Origin: Chitinophagaceae bacterium | Lineage (GTDB): Bacteria; Bacteroidota; Bacteroidia; Chitinophagales; Chitinophagaceae | NCBI GenBank assembly: GCA_947454235.1 | Contig: CANGIY010000014.1 | Span: forward strand, 47,330-111,329 | Length of the DNA: 64,000 bases | Direction: 5' to 3' | Shown here: one piece after another, positions 18,052-27,040 of the stretch | Numbering within the stretch: the stretch's first letter is position 1 | Layout of the letters: each line of letters opens with the position of its first letter | Translations under genes and position numbers: made by a program | The notes under the pieces: generated by a model | The model's database searches: none | Told to the model about the DNA's origin: nothing | What the model saw: only the letters and a program-made list of their open reading frames with translations

Positions 18052-19041
18052 ATGATTGGAAAAATATTGGACAAAATAGGACTGGCAGAGGTTGCTGACT
18101 TTGGGAGAAGTGTAAAGACTAAAGGGCTTTCAAAAACGCTCCAAATTGCCCGTGAACGTAAGGAAGATGATAAAAAAGCCGCCCCCAACGATACGGTACT
18201 GGAAATACATAAAATCAGGTCATTAAGGGAATACCAGCATTTTTTGAGCACTCATCAGGTCGAATACACCGAGATGGCAAAAGTGTGTGGCGAATATGAA
18301 AATAATGGGAAGCAAGAGTTTACAGTTGCCGCCTATTCTTATCCTATGCAAAAGTGGGAACGAATGCACGTGGATTTCCTATATTCTGATGGAAAGACAA
18401 TCAATTGGCGGGAACGGCTAATTTGCCCCGACTCTTTGCTCAACAACAGGTTAAGGGCATCAATACACATGATTGACAGGGAATTGAAACCGAATGTAGG
18501 ATCTTCAATTTACATCGCCGAACAGCTAACACCGCTCTACGCCTACCTATCGAAAAAGTATAAGCACCTTGTAGGTAGTGAGTTCCTGGGTATTGACGTA
18601 AAGTCCGGAACAGTTAACGAGCGAGGTTTGAGGCACGAAGATGCTACTCAGCTTTCTTTTAAAGACGAATCGTTTGATTACTACCTCACTTTTGAATGTT
18701 TAGAACATATCCCTGATTACAAGAAGGCATTTTCGGAAGCATCAAGAATTTTAAAGAAAGGCGGAAAAATGTTTTTTACCGTTCCTTTCCGTTCAGGCGC
18801 GCATGAAAATCTAATTAGGGCAGTTTTAAATGAGAAAGGAGAAGTGGTGCATTTAACCGAACCCGAGTATCACGGCGACCCTGTACATTCTGATAAAGGC
18901 ATATTGTGCTTTCAGCATTTTGGTTGGCAGATGTTTGAAGAATTAAAAGAGGTAGGTTTCACCGATAGCTACGCACTTGTTTTTCAATCAGTTGAATTTG
19001 GGTATTTTACGGAACAAATGATATTTATAGCTTGTAAGTAG
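18052..19041 (+). CDS. Class I SAM-dependent methyltransferase (type 11 family)
   Basis: 329-residue cytoplasmic protein. Residues ~150-300 form a Rossmann-like methyltransferase domain with motifs GSEFLGIDV, HEDATQLSFKDESFDYYLTF, LEHIPDYKKAFSEASRILKKGG and MFFTVPFRSG, typical of methyltransferase type 11. The usual glycine-rich motif I (xDxGxGxG) is replaced by IYIAEQLTPLY, as I recall in a subset of polysaccharide-cluster methyltransferases. The N-terminal ~145 residues include a zinc-ribbon-free region with WRERLICPDSLLNNRLRA, which also resembles that subset. Substrate unknown. The ATG at 18052 opens the ORF; the gene is alone between two terminators. Confidence 0.85.
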   Translation: MIGKILDKIGLAEVADFGRSVKTKGLSKTLQIARERKEDDKKAAPNDTVLEIHKIRSLREYQHFLSTHQVEYTEMAKVCGEYENNGKQEFTVAAYSYPMQKWERMHVDFLYSDGKTINWRERLICPDSLLNNRLRASIHMIDRELKPNVGSSIYIAEQLTPLYAYLSKKYKHLVGSEFLGIDVKSGTVNERGLRHEDATQLSFKDESFDYYLTFECLEHIPDYKKAFSEASRILKKGGKMFFTVPFRSGAHENLIRAVLNEKGEVVHLTEPEYHGDPVHSDKGILCFQHFGWQMFEELKEVGFTDSYALVFQSVEFGYFTEQMIFIACK

Positions 19042-19048
19042 CCTAAAA

Positions 19049-19079
19049 CAAAAAAACTGCCGGATGGCAGTTTTTTTGT
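19049..19079. terminator. Bidirectional terminator
   Basis: AAAAAACTGCC-GGAT-GGCAGTTTTTT is a perfect hairpin with A and T runs on either side, lying between two convergent genes. It can terminate both the methyltransferase (plus) and the small secreted protein (minus). Confidence 0.88.
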
Positions 19080-19100
19080 TTTATATAGACAAGAGAAAAA

Positions 19101-19292
19101 TTATTTAGATGATTTTTCGCTTTCTTTTTTGTCTTCTTTTTTCTCGTCTTTGCTACATTTTTTCTTGTCTTTGCAGCAAGAACCTTCTTTGTGGCATTTT
19201 TCACTTTTCTTCTTGCAGCATGCTTTTTCTTGCGCTCCGGCAACACCTGCAACCATCATTGCAGCAGCCAATAATAATGTTACTTTTTTCAT
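19101..19292 (-). CDS. Small secreted Cys/Lys-rich protein
   Basis: 63-residue ORF with a clear signal peptide (MKKVTLLLAAAMMVAGVAGAQ). The mature ~42 residues contain six cysteines in CC, C, CC, C spacing (ACCKKKSEKCHKEGSCCKDKKKC) and then a Lys/Glu/Ser-rich tail. The cysteine pattern with a His suggests binding of a soft metal or a disulfide-stabilised peptide, but this is only inference. The two overlapping ORFs on the plus strand are antisense readings of the signal peptide and low-complexity region. A bidirectional terminator lies directly downstream. No named family recognised. Confidence 0.75.
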   Translation of the reverse strand: MKKVTLLLAAAMMVAGVAGAQEKACCKKKSEKCHKEGSCCKDKKKCSKDEKKEDKKESEKSSK

Positions 19293-19390
19293 TTTTTCCG
19301 TTTTAATTTAGTAACGTAAAGGTAAGTGAATTTTTATTTCAAACACCAACCTACGTCATAGTTATAGTTAAAAAATTAATAAAGACCTGT

Positions 19391-21079
19391 TTATTTCATT
19401 TTCCCAAGTACCATCTCCCATATCTCGGCATCCAGTTTTTCGGTTTCCGCCAAAATGTAATCAGCATCAGCCAGAATAGGTTTTACTTCTTCATGGTCTT
19501 TGAGGTCTTGTGCATTGATCTTGATGTTCAGGTAACAACCGCGCACAGCAGTTCTGGCACACAATGCACCAACACCAGCATCACTCACACTGTTTGGGTT
19601 ACCAATCTCCACCATTTTCTTAATCAGTTCAAACGATTCATAAGCACGTTTGAGTGTCGTATATGGCACTTTGATGGCTAGTATAGTTGCCGCTTCGATA
19701 GCTGCCTTTCTTGCCGCTTTTTCACTGTCACTGCCTTTTGGTAAACCAAATGCAGCCATAATTTGATTGAAAGCATCGGTGTCTGCATCAACAAGGTGCA
19801 GCAATTCTTTCATTAAATCCTGACCTGTTACAGCGTAGTTGCTGAACTCTTCCCAGCGACTATCCCAACCTTTTTTGTGCGATGAAAGGTTAGCTACCAT
19901 GGTTGCCAGAGCAGCACCCAAAGCACCGCAATATGCTGAAATAGAACCACCACCAGGGGCTGGACTTTCACTAGCTGTTTCGTAAGCAAAGCCTGAAGCT
20001 GTTTTATCAACAAGTTTCTTTTGATCTAATTCACGCAGGCGATATTCTATAATTTTCTTTTTCGGGTCAAACGGATAAAGCTCATCAAGTCCCAGCGATT
20101 TTACAGCAATTTTGATGATTTCTTCTTCACTAACACCAATACTTCTTTGTTGTTTGCGTAAGAAATATTTGCCTGCTTCAAGAATGGCATCTAAAGGCAC
20201 CAACCCAACTAATTCGCTACCAGTAACCCTGAGTCCACGTGCTGTAGCTCTTTCGCAACAAGTGTCAAATGCTACATGGAGTGGGGTAATGTGCATGTTT
20301 GTAAGGTTCATAGAAATTTGTGCAATGCCATATTCCTCAATGTACCAGCCAATACCCTTAACAGATTTCAAAAGACCCGGTTCCCACACAGCATCGCCAT
20401 TGGCATCTTTTACAATTTTTCCGTTGGCATCTTTCTTCTGGCGTCCTTTTTCACGAATATCAAATGCTACTGCATTTGCCCTGCGTGTACTTGTTGTATT
20501 TAAGTTTACGTTGTAAGCAATCAGGAAGTCACGAACACCAATAGCAGTTACACCAGCAGTTTCATTTATTGTTGCATGACCATAATCGGGTTTCCATTCC
20601 GGCTGTTTGATTTTCGCACCGAAGCCTTCAAACTCACCACTACGAATTTCAGCAAGGTTTTTACGATTTGGTGCTGATGCCGCGTATTCATATAGATAAA
20701 CAGGAATACCCAACTCCCAGCCAACGCGTTTACCTAATTCGTGGGCAAATGCAATTGTGTCTTCCATGCTGATGCCAGAAATCGGTATCAATGGACAAAC
20801 GTCGGTGGCGCCCATACGAGGGTGTTCGCCCTTGTGGTTGCGCATATCTAAGAGCTCTTGTGCTTTCTTAATTGCCAGGAAGGCAGCATCAACTACGGCA
20901 TGCGGATTTCCCACAAAAGTTACAACAGTTCTATTGGTTGCTTTACCCGGGTCAACATCCAATAATTTTACCTCTTTAATCTTTTCAATTTCGTCGGTAA
21001 TGCTTTTTATGATGTCCATGTTCACACCTTCGCTGAAGTTAGGAACACACTCTATAATCGCGTTTCTGAAATCTTTCAT
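19391..21079 (-). CDS. ftcD: Bifunctional glutamate formimidoyltransferase / formimidoyl-THF cyclodeaminase
   Basis: 562-residue fusion for the last steps of histidine degradation: it transfers the formimino group from formiminoglutamate to tetrahydrofolate, then cyclises it to methenyl-THF with release of ammonia. Residues ~1-300 are the transferase (ECVPNFSEG, DPGKATNRTVVTFVG, GEHPRMGATDVCPL, YGHATINETAGVTAIGVRD). Residues ~360-562 are the cyclodeaminase (SPAPGGGSISAYCGALGAAL). The fused two-domain layout matches the animal and Bacteroidota FTCD. No other hut genes are nearby. A TACTTTTG -7 element lies 24 bases upstream of the ATG. The start MKDFRNAIIECVPNFSEG is well fixed. Confidence 0.95.
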   Translation of the reverse strand: MKDFRNAIIECVPNFSEGVNMDIIKSITDEIEKIKEVKLLDVDPGKATNRTVVTFVGNPHAVVDAAFLAIKKAQELLDMRNHKGEHPRMGATDVCPLIPISGISMEDTIAFAHELGKRVGWELGIPVYLYEYAASAPNRKNLAEIRSGEFEGFGAKIKQPEWKPDYGHATINETAGVTAIGVRDFLIAYNVNLNTTSTRRANAVAFDIREKGRQKKDANGKIVKDANGDAVWEPGLLKSVKGIGWYIEEYGIAQISMNLTNMHITPLHVAFDTCCERATARGLRVTGSELVGLVPLDAILEAGKYFLRKQQRSIGVSEEEIIKIAVKSLGLDELYPFDPKKKIIEYRLRELDQKKLVDKTASGFAYETASESPAPGGGSISAYCGALGAALATMVANLSSHKKGWDSRWEEFSNYAVTGQDLMKELLHLVDADTDAFNQIMAAFGLPKGSDSEKAARKAAIEAATILAIKVPYTTLKRAYESFELIKKMVEIGNPNSVSDAGVGALCARTAVRGCYLNIKINAQDLKDHEEVKPILADADYILAETEKLDAEIWEMVLGKMK

Positions 21080-21102
21080 TGTAGTCTCAATTTATTGCAC
21101 TG

Positions 21103-21127
21103 CAAAAGTAAAATTGAAAACGCAAAA
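21103..21127 (-). promoter_or_regulatory. Putative promoter for ftcD
   Basis: On the minus strand TACTTTTG (21110-21103) fits the -7 element. A TTG (CAA at 21128-21130 on the plus strand) lies 17 bases upstream as a possible -33. The ftcD start is about 24 bases downstream. Confidence 0.5.
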
Positions 21128-21209
21128 CAATCCACAATTTGACAACAGCCTGCTAAAATGATTTCAAAAATCGCTTTTAAACCATATTATTGCATTAAAA
21201 TAGGTTTCT

Positions 21210-22244
21210 ATGAAAAGGGTTCTAAAGTCGAGTTTAACACTGGGTTTGGTGATGTTTTTGGGGCTAACTGCCTTTGGTCAAGCGTTTAAAATGGGTACTC
21301 CTATTTCAGTAGTTGGTGAAGTAAAATGGGGCTATGTTTCAACACATTCTACTACTCATCAAATTTATTTAGCCCATGGCGATTTCGTGGATGTATTTAG
21401 CCCGTTGGGTGATAGGGGAATGCAAATTCTTGGTATGCACGGAGCTAAAGGACTTTGCATTCCACGAATGGGTTCTAAAGCATACGTGAGTAATTCTAAC
21501 TCAGGTACTATTTCAGTTATCAACCTTACCAATAATGTTGTTGAACAAGACATTCCAGTTGGCGAAGCTCCGGGATTTGTTACTTGGGATCCTGCAACGC
21601 ATTCGGTATTAGTGAGTCTTGAAAAAGCAAATCAGTTGTGTGTAATACAAGATACTACTTATGAGATTTTAAAAAATGTTGAGTTATCTGGTAAACCGGC
21701 AGAAATAACTTACGACGGCAAAGGAATAGCTTACGTATGTATTCAGGACAAAGATCAAGTAGCGGTAGTTGATATCACACGCGGTAGTATCTCGAATGTC
21801 ATTGATTTAGAAAAAGGAAAGTCACCAACAGGAATTGCATACGATAAAGCAACACAATTGCTTTTTGTTGGTTGCCAAAACAAAATCATGGAGGTAATTG
21901 ATACTAAATCAGGGCAAACTTATGAGAAGAAAAAGATAGGTGAAGGTTGTGGCAGCGTAATTTTCGATCCATTGGGGAAATTTGTTTATGTTTCAAATAG
22001 TGATGGCACCTTGAATGTTTTTAAAGTTAGGGTGGGAAAAATTATTGACGAACTAGAAACAATTAAAACCCAAAAAGGAGCACCAATTTGTGGTATTGAC
22101 TTTGCTGCTCATAGAATTCTTATTCCTTGCGGCGATGTAATAATACCAAAAGACGGGAAAAAGGGAGGACAAAGTTTTAAACCAGGTTCTTTATCAATAT
22201 TGATTCTGGAACGAGATAAATCAGTACTCAACGAGCCGAATTAA
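21210..22244 (+). CDS. Secreted YncE-like YVTN beta-propeller protein
   Basis: 344-residue protein with a signal peptide ending at LTAFGQ. The body holds ~40-residue YVTN-type blades (MGSKAYVSNSNSGTISVINL, GIAYVCIQDKDQVAVVDI, GKFVYVSNSDGTLNVFKV), giving a likely seven-bladed propeller in the periplasm. Proteins of this class (YncE and relatives) bind other macromolecules or accompany redox and nucleic-acid-binding functions; no catalytic residues are evident. It is convergent with the HI0933-like gene, and the two stop codons overlap in a shared TTAA. A single gene; specific role unknown. Confidence 0.85.
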   Translation: MKRVLKSSLTLGLVMFLGLTAFGQAFKMGTPISVVGEVKWGYVSTHSTTHQIYLAHGDFVDVFSPLGDRGMQILGMHGAKGLCIPRMGSKAYVSNSNSGTISVINLTNNVVEQDIPVGEAPGFVTWDPATHSVLVSLEKANQLCVIQDTTYEILKNVELSGKPAEITYDGKGIAYVCIQDKDQVAVVDITRGSISNVIDLEKGKSPTGIAYDKATQLLFVGCQNKIMEVIDTKSGQTYEKKKIGEGCGSVIFDPLGKFVYVSNSDGTLNVFKVRVGKIIDELETIKTQKGAPICGIDFAAHRILIPCGDVIIPKDGKKGGQSFKPGSLSILILERDKSVLNEPN

Positions 22245-23458
22245 TTTAATTGGTTGATGTGGCTTGCTGCAATGAAGGCACTGCACCATGCATGTTGGAA
22301 ATTGTAACCACCTGTTATGCCATCTACATCTAGCGTTTCACCGGCAAAATACAATCCCGGTACTATTTTGCTTTCCATCGACTGGTGTTGAATTTCATTG
22401 AGCGATACGCCGCCGCATGTCACAAATTCTTCTTTGAATGTGGTTTTGCCTTGCGCTTTGAATGGCATTCTTATCAGGTTTTCGATGAGTTTATTTTGAG
22501 CCGTTGATGGCAGTTCACCCCATTTCGCTTCTTCTTTTACTCCGCATGTTAAAAGAAGGTATTCCCAAAAACGTTTTGATAAAGTGAAAGGATTCTTATT
22601 GAAAACCAGTGATTTACCAAATCCTGACCGCATGGAGTTCAACTCTTCCCGAAGAACATTTTCAGTGGTATTGCCCAACCAATTGACGGTAAACTCAAAG
22701 TTGTAATTGTTTTCAGCCAGAGTTCGTGCTGCGAATGCAGAACACTTCAAAACAGCGGGGCCACTCAAGCCCCAGTGGGTGATCAAAACCGGACCGCTTT
22801 CTGATATTTTTGTACCCTTAATTTTAACAGTAGCCTCTGGTACAGCTACCCCCATTAATTGAGTGATGCTGTGCCTGGGTAAATTAAAAGTAAACAAAGA
22901 AGGTACAGGCTTGTTGATTGTATGACCCAATTTCAACAGCCAATCAAACTTACCGGGTGCCAACATCCCTCCCGTGGTGATTACCACTTTGTCGAAGATT
23001 TGAGGGCTATTGTTATCAAAGTGCAGCTTGAACCTACTATCAATATGTTCAATATTTTGCAGGCTATGGTTGTACCTCACCTGAACGCCATTAGCTATAA
23101 CTTTACTCCAAATGGCATCAATAATAGTTTGTGAATCATTTGTATTGGGGAACATTCTACCATCCTTCTCTGTTTTCAGCGTGACCCCGGCTTTTTGAAA
23201 CCATTGAACTGTATCGAGCGGAGAAAAGTGATGAATTGCTTTCTTGATAAATTGTGCTCCTCGAGGGTAGTTTTGTTCGAAGGCATCGCCTTTTGAATAT
23301 TCATGCGTTACATTGCACCTGCCACCGCCTGAAACCTTTACTTTTTGCATCACCTTGCCCGTTTTTTCAAACACCACCACTTCAAGACCCAATTCGTGAT
23401 TGATGTTGGCTGCACAAAAACATCCCGCAGCACCGGCTCCGATGATTGCAATTTTCAT
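22241..23458 (-). CDS. HI0933-family flavoprotein (NAD(P)/FAD-dependent oxidoreductase, YhiN/BaiN-like)
   Basis: 405-residue flavoprotein. N-terminal FAD-binding GAGAAGCFCAANI, the family motif KVSGGGRCNVTH, NDSQTIIDAIW in the insertion domain, and the C-terminal FAD motif GLYFAGETLDVDGITGGYNFQHAW are all present. The family (TIGR00275/HI0933, including BaiN) is widespread; a true physiological role is not settled, so a specific reaction is not assigned. The ATG at 23458 gives MKIAIIGAGAAG, the expected opening. Length is normal. It stands alone, convergent with the propeller gene and divergent from the MFS gene. Confidence 0.9.
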   Translation of the reverse strand: MKIAIIGAGAAGCFCAANINHELGLEVVVFEKTGKVMQKVKVSGGGRCNVTHEYSKGDAFEQNYPRGAQFIKKAIHHFSPLDTVQWFQKAGVTLKTEKDGRMFPNTNDSQTIIDAIWSKVIANGVQVRYNHSLQNIEHIDSRFKLHFDNNSPQIFDKVVITTGGMLAPGKFDWLLKLGHTINKPVPSLFTFNLPRHSITQLMGVAVPEATVKIKGTKISESGPVLITHWGLSGPAVLKCSAFAARTLAENNYNFEFTVNWLGNTTENVLREELNSMRSGFGKSLVFNKNPFTLSKRFWEYLLLTCGVKEEAKWGELPSTAQNKLIENLIRMPFKAQGKTTFKEEFVTCGGVSLNEIQHQSMESKIVPGLYFAGETLDVDGITGGYNFQHAWCSAFIAASHINQLN

Positions 23459-23570
23459 GGTACAAATTAAACCAATTAATTGCGAACATCGGTTATTTAA
23501 GTGGCTGACCCACCAAACTTAATTTTTCTTAATTTTTGATCTTTAAGCTTCTCTGTACTCAATTTGTGTC

Positions 23571-23578
23571 TATTTTTG
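23571..23578 (+). promoter_or_regulatory. Putative -7 element (TATTTTTG) inside the longest MFS ORF
   Basis: TATTTTTG matches TAnnTTTG and lies inside the ORF-track extension of the MFS gene, 35 bases after the farthest TTG start. If it is a real promoter, translation must start downstream of about 23585, at 23599 (TTG), 23641 (GTG) or 23725 (ATG). Confidence 0.45.
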
Positions 23579-23640
23579 GGAAATCCAACTTTTCATTTTT
23601 GAAAACAATTGTCAAAAGATTCAGGAAATCCAATCCTGAT

Positions 23641-24984
23641 GTGCCTTTATTAAAACAGCCTTTATTGGGTCTTTTTTTGAGACACAAGCCATTAAGGCGC
23701 AAGGTGTTTGGGCATTTTTTATTGATGCGGTTAGCCATCATTCTTGCACTTAATATGCAAGCGACCATTGTTGCTTACTACGTTTACAGGCTTTCATTTG
23801 ACCCTGCGACAGGCAAGGGCGACGCATTGGTTTTGGGCTTAACTGGTTTGTGGGAAGTAATACCTGCCATCGGTTTTTCTTTGTTTTCCGGTCATTTTGT
23901 TGATTTGGCTGAAAAGAAAGGAATGGCACTCAAAGGTATTTTAGGGTACTTTTTATTGGGGGTATTCTTTTACTCGCTCACGTTTATTGAACATACACAT
24001 GCCATGTCAAATGCCGGAATCATCAGATTGGCTTATGTGGGTATTTTCGTTGGTGGCGCAATTCGTGCATTTTTAAGCCCGGCAATTTTTGCACTCTTCG
24101 GACTCATTTTACCACGCAACCAATATGCACGCGCAACGACCTGGAGCAGTGCTGCATGGCAGGTAGGGTTTGTTATTGGTCCTTTATTGGCAGGTAGTTT
24201 AATAGCTTTTGGCGGGTTCGGAATGAGTATGATTGTTACACTCATTATCGAAGCAATTTCATTGTTTGCTTGTGTACTCATACCGCGCCAAAAAGTGATT
24301 GTGAAAGACCAGAAAGAGCCAATTTTCAAGAGCTTATCGGAGGGAGTGAGATTTGTATTTAAAACTCAACTGGTTTTGGCGACTTTGTCATTAGATATGT
24401 TTGCTGTTTTATTTGGAGGGGCAGTAGCTTTATTGCCTGTATATGCCGATGAAATTCTGAAAGTTGGTGAGATTGGCTTTGGCTGGATGAGGGCAGCACC
24501 GGGTATTGGCTCTATTTTAATGCTGTTTATTTTGTCGGCAAGACCATTGAAAAAAAGCCCCGGCATCAAGCTGTATCTGGCAATTATTGGATTTGGAATA
24601 ACAACTATTTTATTCGGTTTGTGTGGGGACATAGCCTCAATAAAACCACTGTTTACTTTGTTTGGTTGCCCTATTTCAGCAGGCTTTGTTTTAGCATTGG
24701 CTATGTTGTTCCTGGGTGGTGTTTTTGATTCTGTGAGTGTGGTAATAAGAAGCACAGTATTGCAACTTCACACACCCGACGAAATGCGTGGTAGAGTAGC
24801 GGCAGTAAACACCATGTTCATCAGTTCTTCCAATGAATTGGGGGGAATGGAAAGCGGTCTTACAGCCAAATTAATGGGGACTGTTCCTGCGGTGGTGTTT
24901 GGTGGGGTGATGACGGTTGCTGTTGTTGGTGTAACTTATTTTGTAGCACCATCACTCAAGAAAATCAAGCTGGAAACTACCTAG
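23641..24984 (+). CDS. MFS transporter, EntS-like (MFS_3 type exporter)
   Basis: Major-facilitator protein with about 12 hydrophobic segments (for example LGLTGLWEVIPAIGFSLFSG, GILGYFLLGVFFYSLTF, LALAMLFLGGVFDSVSVVIR). The loop RSTVLQLHTPDEMRGRVAAV is the signature of EntS/MFS_3-type proteins, which export siderophores or other small molecules. The ORF track starts at 23536 with a TTG, but a -7 promoter element lies inside that extension and homologues begin shortly before the first helix; I use GTG 23641 (PLLKQPLLGLF), with TTG 23599 and ATG 23725 as alternatives. Substrate unknown; no siderophore genes are nearby. Confidence 0.85.
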   Translation: MPLLKQPLLGLFLRHKPLRRKVFGHFLLMRLAIILALNMQATIVAYYVYRLSFDPATGKGDALVLGLTGLWEVIPAIGFSLFSGHFVDLAEKKGMALKGILGYFLLGVFFYSLTFIEHTHAMSNAGIIRLAYVGIFVGGAIRAFLSPAIFALFGLILPRNQYARATTWSSAAWQVGFVIGPLLAGSLIAFGGFGMSMIVTLIIEAISLFACVLIPRQKVIVKDQKEPIFKSLSEGVRFVFKTQLVLATLSLDMFAVLFGGAVALLPVYADEILKVGEIGFGWMRAAPGIGSILMLFILSARPLKKSPGIKLYLAIIGFGITTILFGLCGDIASIKPLFTLFGCPISAGFVLALAMLFLGGVFDSVSVVIRSTVLQLHTPDEMRGRVAAVNTMFISSSNELGGMESGLTAKLMGTVPAVVFGGVMTVAVVGVTYFVAPSLKKIKLETT

Positions 24985-24987
24985 TGT

Positions 24988-25845
24988 TTACATCTGCGGC
25001 TCTACCTTATAGCCAGCCTTACGTAACAATTGAATAACTCCGTTTTCGCCATCAAGGTGTCCTGCGCCTACTGCAAAAAAGACCGAATTGTACTTCATCC
25101 TTTCGCTCATTCTTGGAATCCATTTGATGTTTCGGTTGTCTAGGAATGATGCTTTTTTGTCGCCTAAGCCACCTTCTCTTGTAGCTATCATTTCAAATAG
25201 CCTAGGTAAGTCCTGGGCTTTATAAGCATCAATTAGCTTTTGATATTCCTCTTTCGATTTGGAAAAATCGTTCGGTGCTTCCAGTAAGTTTTGAACTGCG
25301 GTATCGGTTGGTACAGTACTCAAAACATCAATTTGTTCGCTTGCTTCTTCCAGTCCGAATATCTGTTTGTTGGTACTACGGGCGTCTTGCGCCATTTTTT
25401 CTTCATAACTCTGCGGCATCAGGCATTTGGCGCACTTCATTTCTAGCATACTCAATACAGCCATTGGCTTCATACTGTTGAACATCGACAAATCCATGCC
25501 TATTGAGTCTTTAAAGAATTTCTTGAGCATTTTGAACTGGTCAGGTGTGTAGTAGTCGGTTAGTTTTTTGCCATCAGGGTCTACAATACCTTCCGATACT
25601 TCTCGCATCACTTTTGGGTCGTTGATGTTCATTTCAAGCCCTATTTTCTCACTTTCGCTGAATGCTGTCTTCATTGCTGGTGTCCATACATAGTCCTTAG
25701 GACAAATAAGATGAATTGTCCCAAATAAGTATGATGGTTTGTTAAGTCCATTGCCTGAAATCTTCCACAATAAACTGTGTGGCGTTTGACCAAAAGCATT
25801 AACCACCACAATCAGCAACAAAGCGATTGAAAAACGGTACTTCAT
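24988..25845 (-). CDS. TraB/GumN family secreted protein
   Basis: 285-residue protein from the ATG at 25845, with a signal peptide ending at NAFGQ. TraB/GumN family features are seen throughout: YLFGTIHLICPKDYVW near the N-terminus, GLEEASEQIDVL in the middle, and the C-terminal FFAVGAGHLDGENGVIQLLRKAGYKVEP. The family fold carries a possible metalloprotease-like site and includes plasmid TraB and xanthan-cluster GumN, but activity in most bacteria is unproven. It converges with the MFS gene only 3 bases away. A reasonable description is a periplasmic protein of unknown function. Confidence 0.88.
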   Translation of the reverse strand: MKYRFSIALLLIVVVNAFGQTPHSLLWKISGNGLNKPSYLFGTIHLICPKDYVWTPAMKTAFSESEKIGLEMNINDPKVMREVSEGIVDPDGKKLTDYYTPDQFKMLKKFFKDSIGMDLSMFNSMKPMAVLSMLEMKCAKCLMPQSYEEKMAQDARSTNKQIFGLEEASEQIDVLSTVPTDTAVQNLLEAPNDFSKSKEEYQKLIDAYKAQDLPRLFEMIATREGGLGDKKASFLDNRNIKWIPRMSERMKYNSVFFAVGAGHLDGENGVIQLLRKAGYKVEPQM

Positions 25846-25910
25846 CAAGAAATTTTGATAAATATAGGAATTTTGGTGTAGAAATTTGAAGGTGGTATTA
25901 ACCGAATCTC

Positions 25911-26951
25911 TTACTGCACTTCTGCCCTAAACTTAACATCATACAAAAAAGCCTTGTCTGTGAGGGTATTGAGGAATGCTACAAGGTCTTTTTTATCCTG
26001 AGGAGTGAGTTGCATGTTTTTATTCAGTTTGGCAGAAACTTTGTTTGAGTGAATGGTGCCCGTATTGTAGTGTTCAATAACATCTTTCAATTTACTGAAC
26101 CTGCCATCGTGCATGTAGGGTGCCGAAACTGCTACATTGCGCAATGACGGTACTTTAAAGTAAAATGAATCACTGGATTTCCCGGTTATTGCGGCTCTGC
26201 CGTAATCTTTTAAAGCAGTGTCAAATGGTAGTCCGTTGTTCTCAAAACCTTGGTTGGTGAACAGTGGCTCGGGGTGGCAAGCGGCACAGTTCTTTTTGTA
26301 AATCTCGTAACCCCGCAGTTCTTCATTGGTAAATTGCACGCCTTGTTCATTTCTTTGTATGCTGTCGTATTTTGAGTTGGTGGAAACAAGCATCACATCA
26401 AACTGAAACAAGGCATTCAACAACATTTTTTGCGTTATCTGGCTGTCAGTATACACGTTGTAAAACAACTTCCTGTAAATGGCTGAGTGGTTGAGTTTCT
26501 CAATCACATCTTCCATTTTACTCGCCATTTCTACGGGGTTGGTGATTGGATTAATGGGCTGGCTTTCTAGCGTTTCTACACGTCCATCCCACATCAAGTT
26601 TTTACTCCAGGCAAGGTTGAAAAGAGCGGGGGAGTTGCGCGTACCTTTCAATCCATAAATGCCGTGGCTTACCGCATGGTCGCCATGTGTAAACGCAGAA
26701 AAATTGAGATGGCAACTGGCACACGAGATTGAATTATCTTTCGATAAAATTGGGTCGTTGAATAGTTTTTTACCCAGTGAAAATGCGTCAATGTTTACCC
26801 TGTTGTGTGGTGGGTGTACTACTGGCTTAGGCCAGTGTTTGGGCACTTCAAAGTTGAGGTAAACCTCTCTTTTCTTGAATGCAAAAAAGCTCCATGCCGC
26901 TGCAAACGCAAGCAGTACATATACCTTCTTGTTGAATTTTACGTTTTTCAA
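25911..26951 (-). CDS. Di-haem cytochrome c peroxidase (MauG/CcpA family)
   Basis: 346-residue secreted or membrane-anchored protein. An N-terminal hydrophobic segment (YVLLAFAAAWSFFAF) is followed by a di-haem peroxidase body with two haem c attachment sites, CASCH and CAACH, and the conserved FSLGKKLFNDPILS, GTRNSPALFN, WDGRVETLESQ and FKVPSLRNVAVSAPYMHDGR segments. It reduces hydrogen peroxide in the periplasm, or acts as a MauG-like oxidase, using electrons from a c-type cytochrome. The only start before the signal segment is a TTG at 26951. It is divergently placed relative to nothing close; the next gene upstream on this strand (YHYH) is ~90 bases away. Confidence 0.92.
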   Translation of the reverse strand: MKNVKFNKKVYVLLAFAAAWSFFAFKKREVYLNFEVPKHWPKPVVHPPHNRVNIDAFSLGKKLFNDPILSKDNSISCASCHLNFSAFTHGDHAVSHGIYGLKGTRNSPALFNLAWSKNLMWDGRVETLESQPINPITNPVEMASKMEDVIEKLNHSAIYRKLFYNVYTDSQITQKMLLNALFQFDVMLVSTNSKYDSIQRNEQGVQFTNEELRGYEIYKKNCAACHPEPLFTNQGFENNGLPFDTALKDYGRAAITGKSSDSFYFKVPSLRNVAVSAPYMHDGRFSKLKDVIEHYNTGTIHSNKVSAKLNKNMQLTPQDKKDLVAFLNTLTDKAFLYDVKFRAEVQ

Positions 26952-27040
26952 TGGGGGGCTGTGAAAAGTGTCTAAAAGTACAAAGGCACACCCAACGATG
27001 CGCCCTTGCTAAAACCTCTCTCAAAAATATTTATAAAATC

